Assembly (NCBI RefSeq): GCF_021869535.1
Contig: NW_026262701.1
Location: 635,501-699,500 of the forward strand
Reading direction: 5' to 3'
From: Mytilus californianus
Lineage: Eukaryota; Mollusca; Bivalvia; Mytilida; Mytilidae
DNA: 64,000 nucleotides
The position numbers and the translations under genes were made by a program. A model generated the notes under the pieces. It was not told where the DNA came from and did not search any database. It saw nothing but the letters and a program-made list of their open reading frames with translations. This document shows positions 12,120-24,189 of the stretch, piece by piece; positions within the stretch are counted from its first letter, which is position 1, and each line of letters starts with the position of its first letter.

Positions 12120-13300
12120 CTACTTTATATAACTGCGAAATAACAATAACGTTAGACGGGTTCACGTGCATAAACAGAAATGCGCTTTAAATTGTATAAT
12201 ATAATTAATGTTCAGTCGACTCTTAATTATTATATCAACGACTGAAATGATTTATAAACATCTAGATTGCAGATAACACTCGAAATTAACCCGAGCTCTT
12301 TCCACACGGAATTCAAATAATTCTAGTTTGTCAATCAGTTGACTGCTTATAATGCAAAATACAAATATATCAAAAGTTTTTAAAACTAACAAAACACAAT
12401 GATCGTTTCTCTATTTTCCAATGTAAATGAAATGAAACAAAAAACATTTTATATCACAATAAGAAGAGGAGAGAATTCAACATTTCCGGATCTACTTGGA
12501 GCCTAATGACCCCCCACGTAGATAAGTTGCATATCGCGGAAGGAAGGATTAACCCGGCAACTAGAAAGGCATTAAAGCACTGCCTTTAAAAACTGCAAAA
12601 TTTTGTTAAAACTACCAATTTGGTGGCAGCAACCCAACAATGGGTTGTTCGATTCGTCTGAAAATTTCAGAGCTGATAGATCTTGACCAATTGAACAATT
12701 TTACCCCCATGTCAGATTTGCTCTAAAAGCTTAAGTTTTTGAGATATAAGCCAAAAACTGCATTTGACCCCTATGTTCTATTTTTAGCCATGGCGGCCAT
12801 GTTTGTCGATGGATCAAAACTTTGGATACAATTTATAAACTAAATACCCTAAGGAACATTTAGTTAAAGTTTGAAGGTATTTGGCCCAGTAGTTTCAGAG
12901 AAGATTTTTGAAATATTTTACGACGACGACGGACGCCAAGTGATGGCGGTGAGCTACAAATGGGAGTGAAATAAATTAGTCCATTTTCTGAATTTTTTTC
13001 TGCACTCAATTTTTTCAGTTTGATTAAAATTTTATGCTGAATTGGAACATCTATTTAGATTCACAAAAAAATGTTGCATCTTTTTGGGGATCTAAAATCA
13101 GAAAAGTGGAAGGATATCATGTTTACTGGAAGTGGTGCAGACTAGTAAAATCAATAAACAGAAAGTATAAAAAAGCAGTTTTGACTTCAGGGTTTCACAA
13201 CTTTTTATTCTTCGTGGCATGAGGCACTTTTTTCCCATTAAATCACAATTTCACATTACTATATACATAATATGTACATGAAAAAAAAAATTCTATGTAG
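12120..13300 (+). repeat. Dispersed repeat (~12,580-12,970) in otherwise featureless DNA
   Basis: The stretch from about 12,580 to 12,970 has the layout of other repeats here: a gccatggcggccatg-type middle and a gacgacgacggacgcc tail before gagctaca. The flanks at 12,120-12,580 and 12,975-13,300 show no recognisable gene or repeat. Confidence 0.45.
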
Positions 13301-13329
13301 AATTTTATTTAAAAAATTTTTCAAAGATC

Positions 13330-13685
13330 AGCTGTTTTGCATGTACCGGTAAGCATATGGAGCAATCAATTACAAGATTGCAACCTTATGTCCTTATCAT
13401 CAACAAAGTTCCATGAAATTCTGTTGTGTGGATTCATAGGAGTTGCAATGACAAACTGTTGCAGTAGTATATATAGGCCAAAATTGTAAGTTCAAAGGGG
13501 CTGTTGATATGCACATCAGTGAGTAGTACTAGTATGTTCTTATCATCTACAAATTTTCATGAAATTCCATTCTGTGGATTCAGAGGAGTTGCTATGACAA
13601 ACTGTTGCAGTAGTATATTTAGGCTGAAATTATAATTTCAAAGGGGCATAACTCCTAGAAAAAAAATTGAATCATAATTTCCTGT
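13330..13685 (+). repeat. Two copies of a ~160-bp unit
   Basis: Both copies share ccatgaaattc/tcatgaaattc, gtggattca.aggagttgc and gacaaactgttgcagtagta, then agtt.caaaggggc. A third copy was split by the insertion at 13,694-15,960 and resumes at 15,961-16,060. Confidence 0.7.
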
Positions 13686-13693
13686 CGATATGC

Positions 13694-15960
13694 GGGTCCT
13701 ACTAAAAAGCGCCCGGGAGCGCCCGGGTGAAGAAAAAGCGCCCGGGGAAAAGAAAAAGCGCCCGGGGTCAGGCTTCTACAATAACTTTTTTTTCAACTTG
13801 TCCAGTAGGACAAGTACATACCAAAACTTACTTGTCCGAATGAAATTGTAACTTGTCCAAAAAAATCTTAATAATAAACTTTTTTGCATTTTAAGTTGAT
13901 TCAAGGAACAAAATGAATTAAAACAATAGAACAGAATTTGATTTATATCTTTTGAAATACTATTCAAAAATATGAGTCGAATACAACTGAATCTAGTCAT
14001 GTCACAGGACTTAGGTTCTACATGTAGTTCATCAATGCCAAAGTCTCACCAGATTCTGCACATGAGGCACCGTCTGATAGGGCTGTCAATGTACACTCAT
14101 TGGATTTGTATCCTGGTTTTTTTAAAGTTGAAAAAAGTTTATTCAAATGCAATCAATAAAAAAAAAAGATGAGGTATAATTGCCAATGAGACAACTCTCT
14201 GCAAGAGACCAAATGACACATAAATTAACAACTATAGGTCACCGTATTGCAAGTATTGTTTTTTTCTACATTATGATCAAATATGATTTTGTGAATTTAA
14301 TGGTAAATAATTTTTCATTTTTATCTAAAAAATATTTTTGTTAAAAAAATTACCAGTATGTTATTTATTATAAAGCAACAGAATAAGGTAGGAAAAGGAG
14401 GTACTGATTTGTCTTGGTCCCGAAATGTCTCCTGCGTTGCCAAACTGTCTACTAATCATGTCTATTAAATATGTCTCCTATGGTGCCAAACTGTCTATTA
14501 AACATGTTAAACTTGGAGCCGAATCGTTTCTGAGCTTGTGACGAACTGTCTTGTAAAGTTACCTTATCTACAAAGCGCATCGCATCACTGATTCGGATCA
14601 GTAAGACTGGTTTCCGAGAATAGTATGCATTTTACCTGTTAAAAAGTACCTGACAAAGAACCAGTTTTAAATTATCGATTGCAAGTAAACATGTCTTGTC
14701 TTCATCCTTTTTTCTTGTTTTTTGTTTATAATTACTTTGTTCATCAAAGTTGGATTAAATTTACTTTCTGCAGAATAATTTTACTTGTCCCGTCGGACAA
14801 GCTTGATATAGTTTTTACTTGTCCGACCCTTTTTCCCTCTGGTACCGGACAATCGGACAAGCGTTATTGTCGAGCCCTGGGGGTAGAAAAAAAAAGCGCC
14901 CGGGGAAAAGAAAAAGGCGCCCGGGGAAAATATATAGATATTGTATTGGCATGAGACAACTTTATGTCGATGAAATAAGTTATGCACATTGATTTTTTTT
15001 TTATTTTAGACAAGTATTTTGCAAATTCAGATAATAGACACTTGTAATAAAGCACAAAAACAAGTATGAATGTTTCAATTTTAACAATAATATATGAATA
15101 CTATTTCGAAAGACAGATAATAATGGATCACAGTTTATGCTGAAGATTTATAAAATGTTAGACATCAAAAGACATGTTTTTCAAAAACGATATCAAAATG
15201 AAAAATGCAAAAACAACTTAAATTTCACAGATAAATATTAATTTTATAAAATTAAAAGAGTTACACGTTATTTAAGAACGATAAAAGTGACACGCACATG
15301 TATATCAGCATTAGCAAATAAAACAATTATACTATGCATGTTAAAAGCAGGTGTTTGGTATAAAACAAATAACATTGAATCACCGTAGTTAAAACAAGGG
15401 GGTAAAAAGCAGGAGTTTGGTTTAAATTTAAAACTAAGCATTTAAACACTGATAAGCATAGCCATTAAAACAGTTTTAGTTTTATAAAAAGATATAATAA
15501 ATCTATATCAGCATCTGCATATAAAACATTTACTATTGTTAGTATTGTACTAAAAGAAAAAAGTAAATATTAAAACACTGATAAGCATAGCCATTAAAAC
15601 AGTTTCAGTTTTATAAAAAGATATAATAAATCTATATACGCTTGTTTATATTTACTTACTTACTTATATTCAATTTTGAAATCTAAAATGTAAAAGTGCA
15701 ACAACACTATCTACACACTTTAGATGTAGCATCGTACATATCCTCCATTTATATCAAGGACAAAACAAGCAATAATTTTTTATTCAGGAAAACATTTATT
15801 GTTATAAAATATTATTATTTTATTCTCTCGGCGCTTGTTTTTCTTCCCCGGGCGCTTTTTCTTTTCCCCGGGCGCTTTTTTTTCTTCCCCGGGCGCTTTT
15901 TCTTTCCCCCGGGCGCTTTTTCTTTTCCCGGGCACTCCCGGGCGCTTTTTAGTAGGACCG
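13694..15960. mobile_element. Non-autonomous DNA transposon with GC-rich inverted subterminal arrays
   Basis: The ends read gggtcctactaaaaagcgcc on the left and, reverse-complemented, cggtcctactaaaaagcgcc on the right. The same 8 bases, cgatatgc, flank both sides (13686-13693 and 15961-15968), an 8-bp target-site duplication. Joining the flanks restores the local 160-bp repeat, so the empty site is visible. Each end carries six CCCGGG-cored units (aaaaagcgcccgggg type) in opposite orientation. The middle is AT-rich with short internal duplications (about 15,440-15,520 and 15,570-15,640) and encodes nothing recognisable. The 8-bp duplication fits the hAT superfamily, but this is inference from length alone. 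Confidence 0.85.
13769..14879. mobile_element. Nested element with cagggctcgaca-type ends and a 5-bp target duplication
   Basis: It interrupts the left CCCGGG array of the larger element. The left end reads caggcttctacaataac; the right end, reverse-complemented, reads cagggctcgacaataac. ggggt flanks both sides (13764-13768 and 14880-14884). Both subterminal regions are rich in cttgtcc/ggacaag motifs, which can fold. A reverse fragment of family A lies inside (about 14,165-14,250). No transposase is seen. The element at 42,748-43,597 belongs to the same family. Confidence 0.8.
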
Positions 15961-16059
15961 CGATATGCACATCTACACAGTATGTCTTTGTCATAATCTA
16001 CATAGTTTTATGAAATTCTGATGTGTGTTTTGAGTTGCTATAACAAGAACAGGACTGAC

Positions 16060-17395
16060 AGAAAAACAGACCGGCCAAAAACATTTTACCCTACGTATTA
16101 TAAGATGATATATTAAAGAATATATTATATATTTAAAAAGATAATTTAACCACCGAAAAATAGTAATAAAAAGGAGGTCCCTCCCACAAGCACCTGTGGC
16201 AATTTCTCTTTCAGTGTGTTTGTTCCCCGTCACCAATATTAACCGGGCATATAATAAAATGGTTTTACAAGACTTAATTAGTCTCTCATATTAACACATA
16301 ACTTTGAAATATTGGCTGAAATGTTTCTTTAGCTGTTTAGTATTGTTGTTTTAGTAAATTGACATTTTGTACTATAAAGATTTGTTGACTCCTGATTTAT
16401 TATGATATAATATTTGTTTGTGTTTGCATTATGATGCCAATCTTTTTCACCTACACTAAAGAAAACTCATCTCTTTGGTCTACATGGATAATCTGTGAAC
16501 ATTTAATCAGCGGGAAAAGGGCGGCAACTGAAAAAATATCTAGAATAGCACCAGCCAATCCCGTGACAGTAACACAAACACATTTAAATTCTTAACGTCA
16601 ATATGTTGAGGATCACAAGAGGGAACTTGCTCGGGAAACTAAAAATCTGAATATATCTATAATAAATTTCAAAATATTTATTTTTATTTTTGTTGTTGTA
16701 TAAAGATAAAGATATTTCTATTCCAATTAAAAAAACATGGATTGAATTTGCTTGTTCTAGCATTTATACATTAAGGATTATGCACCAGAACTAAAAAGAT
16801 CTAAGTCTGGGCTACTACCTGCTTTGGTAAGGAATTCCATAACCTAATTGTTCTTGGGTGGAAATTCGTAATTTGAAGGCAAGAATGGCTGTACAAATGT
16901 ATGTTTTCTTGAAGCTAATATATAGGTATTGCTTGTTTGAGATTAAGCTGGTCACTCACACTTTGTTCATAGTTTGAACGAAGCGATAATTACAAGCGGA
17001 TTCCAGTCAGTTAATTTGAGATGGAAGCTAGTCAGTGATGTTGAATTTTGTATAGCATGGTGACTTATGCAAAATTTCTTTTTGTTGTAGTGTTGGTCAG
17101 CTTTGATATTCAAGCAAAGAAGTTCCGTAGCTATATCAATTTTAGGTATACCTGGCAGTTCTTCTCGAGATCATTTCGATTTTATTCATTCGTTGTGTGT
17201 GCCAGATGTTCTGCTTTTGGTTTGATATTTGTTTTATAAGCTAGTTCTTTGGTTGTTATGCTGTTCGGTGGATTTTGCATTCCTTTTTATAAATGTTAGT
17301 GATTGTAATATGTTATTTATCACGGTGTTATATCATTTGTTATAATAATGTCAAGATACTTTGCTTTGTCTTATGATTTTAATATGTGATCGTGT
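16060..17395. other. AT-rich stretch without recognisable genes
   Basis: I see no exon-like frame, tandem array or clear terminal repeat. A short gacagaaaaacagaccgg-type tail near 16,055-16,075 suggests the end of a dispersed repeat. Confidence 0.4.
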
Positions 17396-17399
17396 AGTG

Positions 17400-17790
17400 T
17401 ATATTAAAAAATCAAAGGTTTTTGCTCATTCTTGTCCCCACTTTTTCAATTTGTGTAAGTCTGACTGAAGGGTGTGACAGTCAGTAAGAGATGCTATTGT
17501 TAGATTTCGTCATCTGCAAAACAGAAAATTATTGATTTATGGTTGTCTGGTATGTGATCTATGTAAATTAGAAAAAGACAAGGACCAAGAACAGAGCCTT
17601 GAGAGACGCATGACACACTAGGACAACTGCTTGATGTATAACTGTCAACTACCACTTTTTTAAATCTGTATGAAACCATGCCTCTATTTAGACTGGAGTT
17701 TTGTTTGTTAATTCCCATACGTTTAAACTTAAAAATAAGTCTTACATGGTCCACTTAATCAAAAACTTTTCAAAAATACACGAAACAACA
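17400..17790 (-). pseudogene. LINE reverse-transcriptase fragment
   Basis: Minus-strand translation gives DHVRLIFKFKRMGI, then VSQGSVLGPCLFLIYI, then IIFCFADDEI. These are the RT blocks of non-LTR retrotransposons: the QGSVLGPxLFxxY block and the F-A-D-D catalytic box. Downstream codons still resemble the usual LQSDLxKLxxW segment but contain stops and frame changes. Only about 130 codons remain, so it is a dead fragment. The Jockey/CR1/RTE-type clade cannot be settled from so little. Confidence 0.78.
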
Positions 17791-17827
17791 CATTCGGCAT
17801 AAACCTTGTTCGTTTTATCTTGTTTTA

Positions 17828-20800
17828 CAGAGCAACATATTTAGTCTTTATCAGTTGAACGGTGCTACCCGTTTACTGCATTTGTCAGTTTTGTACAATG
17901 CAACATATGTACTGTCTCTTGTTGTAAAACACACGGCAATGCAACCTTTTTACAGGATTTGTCAATTACATGTACAATACAACCTTTTTACTGCCGGAAT
18001 CAGTTAAGTGGAGGATCCCGGAAAGGTGGAGGGGTCCGGGGGTTGGAACCCCCCTTTTTTTGGACGATCAATGCCTTTGAATGGGGACATATAGTTGGAC
18101 CCCCCTTTATCCTGCAATGCAACGCTCTTTTGTTTCTGCCTTTATCCGCTATACAATGCAACCTACTTAATGCGGCCTTCGTCAGTTGTACAATGGAACC
18201 TAGTCAATGTAGCATTCGTCAGTTGTACAATGCAACCTACTTAATGCGGCCTTCGTCAGTTGTACAATGCAACTTAGTCAATGTAGCATTCGTCAATTGT
18301 ATAATGCAACCTACTTAATGTAGCCTTCGTCAGTTGTACAATGCAACCTAGTCAATGTAGCATTCGTCAGTTCAATTCAACCTAGTCAATGTAGCCTTCG
18401 TCAGTTGTACAATGCAACCTAGTCAATGTAGCATTCGTCAGTTGTATAATGCAACCTACTTAATGCGGCCTTCGTCAGTTGTACAATGCAACCCAGTCAA
18501 TGTAGCATTCGTCAGTTGTACAATGCAACCTTCTTAATGCGGCCTTCGTCAGTTGTACAATGTAACCTAGTCAATGTAGCATTCGTCAGTTGTACATCGA
18601 ATCTACTTAATGCGGCCTTCGTCAGTTGTACAATGCAACCTAGTCAATGTAGCATTCGCCAGTTATACAATGCAACCTACTTAATGCGGCCTTCGTCAGT
18701 TGTACAGTGCAACCTAGTCAATGTAGCATTCGTCAGTTGTACAATGCAACCTAGTCAATGTAGCATTCGTCAGTTGTACAATGCAACCTATTCAATGTAG
18801 CATTCGTCAGTTGTACAATGCAACCTACTTAATGCGGCCTTCGTCAGTTGTACAATGCAACCTAGTCAATGTAGCATTCGTCAGTTGAATATCGAACCTA
18901 CTTAAGCGGCCTTCGTCAGTTGTACAATCGATGCAACCTAGTCAATGTAGCATTCGCCAGTTGTACATCGAATCTACTTAATGCGGCCTTCGTCAGTTGT
19001 ACAATGAAACCTAGTCAATGTAGCATTCGTAAGTTGTACAATGCAACCTAGTCAATGTAGCATTCGTCAGTTGTTCAATGCAACCTATTCAATGTAGCAT
19101 TCGTCAGTTGTACAATGCAACCTACTTAATGCGGCCTTCGTCAGTTGTACAATGCAACCTAGTCAATGTAGCATTCGTCAGTTGAATATCGAACCTACTT
19201 AATGCGGCCTTCGTCAGTTGTACAATCGATGCAACCTAGTCAATGTAGCATTCGCCAGTTGTACAATGCAACCTACTTAATGCGGCCTTCGTCAGTTTTA
19301 CAATGCAACCTAGTCAATGTACCCTTCGTCAGTTGTACAATGCAACCTAGTCAATATATCCTTCGTCAGTTGTACAATGCAACCTAGTCAATATAGCATT
19401 TGTCAGTTGTACAATGCAACCTATTTAATGCGGCCTTCGTCATTTGTACAATGCAACCCAGTCAATGTAGCATTCGTCATTTGTACAATGCAACCTACTT
19501 AATGCGGCCTTCGTCAGTTGTGCAATGCAACCTAGTCAATGTAGCATTCGTCAGTTGAATATCGAACCTACTTAATGCGGCCTTCGTCAGTTGTACAATG
19601 CAACCTAGTCAATGTAGCATTCGCCAGTTGTACAATGCAACCTACTTAATGCGGCCTTCGTCAGTTTTACAATGCAACCTAGTCAATGTACCCTTCGTCA
19701 GTTGTACAATGCAACCTAGTCAATATACCCTTCGTCAGTTGTACAATGCAACCTTGTCATTGTAGCCTTCGTAAGTTGTACAATGCAACCTATTTACTGC
19801 CCAAATCAGTTAGTTTAAACATATTTTATTGTTCAAAAATGACAAATCAGTTGTATAATTCAACCTATGTACTGCCTATATCAGTTGTACACTGCAACCT
19901 AAGTTACTGTCTTTATCGGTTATACAGATCAACGTATGGACTGCCTTTATCAGTTGTACAGTGCAACCTATTTACTCCCTTATTCAGTTGTACATTACAC
20001 CTATGTACATCATTTTAAGTTGTACAATACGACCTACTAACTGTCTTCATCACTTGTACAATACAACCTACAGTACTTACTGCCTTTATCGCCTTTTAAT
20101 CAGTTGTAAAATGAAACCTACTTATTGCCATTATCAGTTATACAATGCGACCTACTTGGTGCCTTTATCAGTTGTACAATGCGACCTACTTACTGTCTTC
20201 ATTAGCTGTCATGATAATGCGACTTTCTTAATTCCTTTAGTTGTACAATGCAACCCATTAAATGTCTTTATAAGTTGTACAAGTCGACATACTTACAGCC
20301 TTTATCAGTTGTACAGTGCAATATATTTATCGCCTCTCAATCAGTTGTACAATGCGACCTACTTGATGCCTTTATCAGTTGTACAATTTGACCTACTTAC
20401 TGCTTTTGTTAGTAGTACAATGTAACCTACTAACTGCCTTTATCAGTTGTACAATATAACCTACTTACTGCCTTTATCAGTTGTACAATGTAACCTACTT
20501 TTAATACTGCCTTTATTAGTTGTACAATGTAACCTACTTACTGCCTTTATAAGTTGTACAATGTAACCTACTTACTGCCTTTATTAGTTGTACAATGCAA
20601 CCTACTTACTGCCTTTATTAGTTGTACAATGTAATCTACTTGGTGCCTTTATTAGTTGTACAATCCGAAATACTTACAGCCTTTATCAGTTGTACAGTGC
20701 AATATATTGACTGTCTTTAACAATTGTATTATGCATCTGGTTTACTGTTTTTGTCGCTTGTACAATGCAACCTACTTACTACCTTTATCAGTTGTACAAT

Positions 20801-21137
20801 TTAACCTACTTACTGTCTTTATTAGCTGTTATGATAATGCGACCTTCTTAATTCCTTTAGTTGTACAGTGCAACCCATTAACTGTCTTTAACAGTTGTTA
20901 AATGCAACCCATTAACTGTCTTTATCAGTTGTACAATGCAACCCATTAACTGTCTTTATCAGTTGTACAATGCAACCCATTAACTGTCTGTATCAGTTGT
21001 ATAATACAACCCATTAACTGTCTTTATCAGTTGTACAATGCAACCCATTAACTGTCTTTATCAGTTGTACAATGCAACCTATTAACTGTCTCTATCAGTT
21101 GTATAATACAATCTATTTCTTGCCATTATCATCTTAC
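17828..21137 (+). repeat. 37/34-bp satellite array with alternating subtypes
   Basis: About 90 contiguous units share tcagttgtacaatgcaacct. From 18.1 to 19.8 kb the unit is 37 bp in two subtypes (acttaatgcggccttcg and agtcaatgtagcattcg), often alternating as a ~74-bp dimer. From 19.8 to 21.1 kb it is 34 bp (acttactgcctttatcag and cattaactgtctttatcag). The first few units near 17.8-18.0 kb are degraded. Open frames across it result from the repeat and are not genes. Confidence 0.92.
17998..18115 (+). mobile_element. GGATCC-type MITE fragment inside the satellite
   Basis: agtggaggatcc followed by ggtccgggggttggaac and ggacccccctttatcc interrupts the 34/37-bp units. It resembles the MITEs at 22,040 and 50,040, which start and end with ggcggatcc / ggatccgcc. 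Its right end is diverged, so the limits are approximate. Confidence 0.55.
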
Positions 21138-21220
21138 AAAAACTCCTAAAACACAACAAAAATTTTGAAGATAAAATATGTTTAACCCCTTTGCCCCCAA
21201 TCCTGCCAGTAGTCATGATT

Positions 21221-21606
21221 GGAACAGCCATCCTTGTTTAGCCCTTATGACCCTCCATACTCTTACTTCACAGCAGGGAGTTCCACAGCCATTCTTGTAT
21301 AGCCCATATGACCCTCCATACTCTTAGTTCATACAGGGAGTTCAACAGTCATTCTTGTATAGCCCATATGACCCTCCATACTCTTAGTTCATAGCAGGGA
21401 GTTCAACAGCCATTCTTGTATAGCCCATATGACCCTCCATACTTTTAGTTCACACAGGGAGTTCAACAGCCATTCTTGTATAGCCCATATGACCCTCCAT
21501 ACTTTTAGTTCACACAGGGAGTTCCACAGCCATTCTTGTATAGCCCATATGACCCTCCATACTCTTAGTTAACACAGGGAGTTCAACAACCATTCTTGTA
21601 TAGCCC
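21221..21606 (+). repeat. 60-bp satellite array, left part
   Basis: About six units of 60-61 bp share cattcttgtatagcccatat, gaccctccatactcttagtt and cagggagttcaacag. The array stops abruptly after tagccca at about 21,606 and resumes at about 23,869 beyond an insertion. Confidence 0.9.
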
Positions 21607-21901
21607 ATTTATCTTACCTCCGATACATTTCAAGGAATATGATTGGTTAAAGCAACCGCGTAGAGACCGTGTATATTCCATATTAGGTTAGTAGGCGGGG
21701 CTTATTTCCATACACAGTTAGTAATGGTGTTATGTCCCTTTATAAAAACTACACAGTGTTGCTGAAAAATCTTAAAGGTTTCAACAGACGAAGAAATTGA
21801 TGATAAACGATTGAAATAAATTCATAAAACACATTTAAAGCTAACAAATTGTTATAGTTGGCATTTTTTTTTTGTATAGACCAATGGAAGTAGGTTCTTA
21901 A

Positions 21902-23638
21902 GGTAGCACAATACAAAAGCAACTAAATTTTATCAAAATTTCATTTTCGGCTGTTTTGTTACTTCTTAATATTCAAACACCACAGAAGAAAAAAATATTT
22001 ACATATCTTGCAGTGTTAATGAGTTTTGATGATAACCATAGGCGGATCCGGGGGGGGGCCCTGGGGGGCCCAGGCCCCCCCTTTCGTGGGAAAAATTTGG
22101 TTGGTTATATAGGGAATCACTGAAGCATGACTGGAGCGGGCCCCCCTTAGGTCAGTCAGCGGGCCCCCCTTATGAAAAGTTCTGGATCCGCCACTGATAA
22201 CTAGTTTTATAAACAAATGCACGTGTCTGACTGATACAAGATAAGAACATGTGCAATGATGTGGGCAGTACTATGTGGTTAATCAATAGAATCATTTGAT
22301 AGCTTTACAACCACTGTCCAGCAATAAAAATATCAGTTATGAAAAAGAGGTGGATTAGGGATTTATGGAAAAATGAAAGATAATGAATTCCAAAAAATAC
22401 ATTTCTGTATTGGAGATGTCAGGAGAAAACAACTATTTGGAGCTAAAGAGGGAATCAAAATATAAATGTACAGATATTAAACAAATATAATTGTACAACA
22501 ATGATAAATGTTGCTTATGTTTATACTAGAATTTCTTGAGGAGAATGTTTAAATACTTCATTTTCAAACTGCAAAATATGAAAAAAATCTACTTTGTGTA
22601 AAACACCATATTGTCATTGTATACAATTATAATTCTAGAAATCCCCCAAAAGGATCCTCTAGACTGACCAACTGATCATTTTGTGTACACATGCATAACT
22701 TACTTTTTGTAACAATGCAAAAAACAAAATATATCATTTTATGTACTAAAAGAATAAAATCCATAGTGAAAAAAGTAAATGCAATGTGTAATTAAACTTC
22801 TGAGATCATTAATAGTAAAGGTTTATCATGGTGGGCGGAGTTTTGACAATATCAGTAGCAACTGACTTACAGCAATGTCAATAATGATATAACACCTCCC
22901 GCCAGATCTGATTGTTGATGCATAGGGTGTGCATTTTCTTTATATATTTAGAATTGCTGAATTGGAATGCTTTCTAACTGGTCAAAACCTAATTTATTTA
23001 TGATTAAAGGCCAATCCTGAAGTATCCCCATGGTACATGTGTGAATTATATTGAAGTTAAAGGGGTACAAGTAGGAAAATCCTTATTTATTCAATTGAAC
23101 ACATTCATTTTTGTCATGAAAATGTAGTTTTAAATGAAATTAGCTCCTAGATGGGTGCCTCTATATGCTTGATTTTCACACATGTTGTTCCTTGACCAGT
23201 TATCTTCAAAAGGGTGTCTCAGATTTCTAAAAGCACCAATAGAACAAATTTTATACCCAATTTAATTTAGTGATCTCTTATGAATTGAGGTTGCAAACTT
23301 CATTGAAGGTTATGAGAGAATGAAATACAATAGGAAAAATCTGAGACACCATTTTGGAGGTCAAACTGTGTTGCACAAGAATCTATAAAATATTTTGGGA
23401 TGGTATGAATAACAAAGAAGCTAATTTCATTCAAGTGTGGACATCACAATATAGCAACTAATAACATAATAATTAATTATGCAATAATCATGTCATAATG
23501 AAATAATCACCATTTGAAAGATTAATCTTTCTTCTTTCTTTTGGTACCTCATTTATAAAATTAATAGCTGGATGAAAGAAATTACATCAGTTTAAAGTTG
23601 TCTGATTGGGGGTGAAAAAATCTTTGTATTGTGCTACC
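21902..23638. mobile_element. TTAA-flanked non-autonomous transposon with perfect terminal inverted repeats
   Basis: The left end ttaaggtagcacaatacaaa (21,898-21,917) is perfectly inverted at the right (23,623-23,642). Treating the outer ttaa as the target duplication leaves a 1,737-bp element with 16-bp terminal repeats starting ggtagcac. No transposase is seen in the AT-rich interior. TTAA duplications are known for piggyBac and Kolobok families; the GG start fits Kolobok better, but this is inference. A GGATCC MITE sits inside it. Confidence 0.8.
22040..22196. mobile_element. GGATCC-type MITE, nested
   Basis: It runs from ataggcggatcc, through a run of G and C-rich palindromic sequence, to ggatccgccac. 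tgataac occurs at both junctions, a probable 7-8-bp target duplication (the eighth base differs). It belongs to the family seen at 50,040. Confidence 0.7.
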
Positions 23639-23723
23639 TTAATACTAACAGTATTGAAGACTAGATCACTTTGATAGGCCACTAGTCTAAATACCACGTT
23701 AAGATAGTCGGTAAGATAAATTT

Positions 23724-23863
23724 GTTACATAGTGTGCTAGTGACCTAATACGATATATATGGGGTCAGTAAATTCAATATGGGGATTCGAGCTTTGCTCT
23801 CACCCAATATGGAATTTACTGACCCCATATATATCGTATTAGGTCACTAGCACACTATGTAAC
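23724..23863. repeat. Long hairpin with ~60-bp arms
   Basis: The left arm (23,724-23,784) starts gttacatagtgtgctag. The right arm (23,803-23,863) ends ctagcacactatgtaac. They are almost perfectly complementary around an ~18-base loop, with a few mismatches next to the loop. Confidence 0.85.
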
Positions 23864-23868
23864 TAATA

Positions 23869-24035
23869 ATGACCCTCCATACTTTTAGTTCGCACAGGGA
23901 GTTACACAGCCATTCTTGTATAGCCCATATGACCCTCCATACTCTTAGTTCACAAAGGGAGTTCAACAGCCATTCTTGTATAGCCCATATGACCATCCAT
24001 ACTCTAAGCTCACAGCAGGGAGTTCCACACAATTC
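23869..24035 (+). repeat. 60-bp satellite array, right part
   Basis: Nearly three more units (tgaccctccatac..., cagggagtt, gccattcttgtatagccc) identical in type to those at 21,221-21,606. Confidence 0.88.
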
Positions 24036-24189
24036 ATGGCCTATAAACTTTCCAGATGTGTTTTTATGAAAATATGAATTATTTGCTACTGGACATTTAG
24101 CAACTAATAATCAATCTAAAAGAGATTTCTCAACACCTGCATGCCCTGGAAATCAATTTTAGTGGACCTATTAAAATTGGCTGTTGTCA

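Larger units (their letters stand above)
21607..23868. mobile_element. 2.26-kb insertion splitting the 60-bp satellite
   Basis: Satellite units are interrupted here and continue on the other side. The inserted DNA begins ttatcttacctccgatac and ends with a long hairpin (23,724-23,863). No clear terminal repeat or target duplication could be read, so this may be a composite. It contains the TTAA-flanked element at 21,902-23,638. Confidence 0.7.

Noticed and set aside
14679-16013. Small frames rich in Pro, Arg and Gly around the CCCGGG arrays
   Set aside because: They translate the GC-rich inverted arrays of the transposon ends and are not conserved protein.
17828-21137. CRISPR-like regular repeats
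   Set aside because: Units are contiguous, diverged and without unique spacers; the context is a eukaryotic genome.
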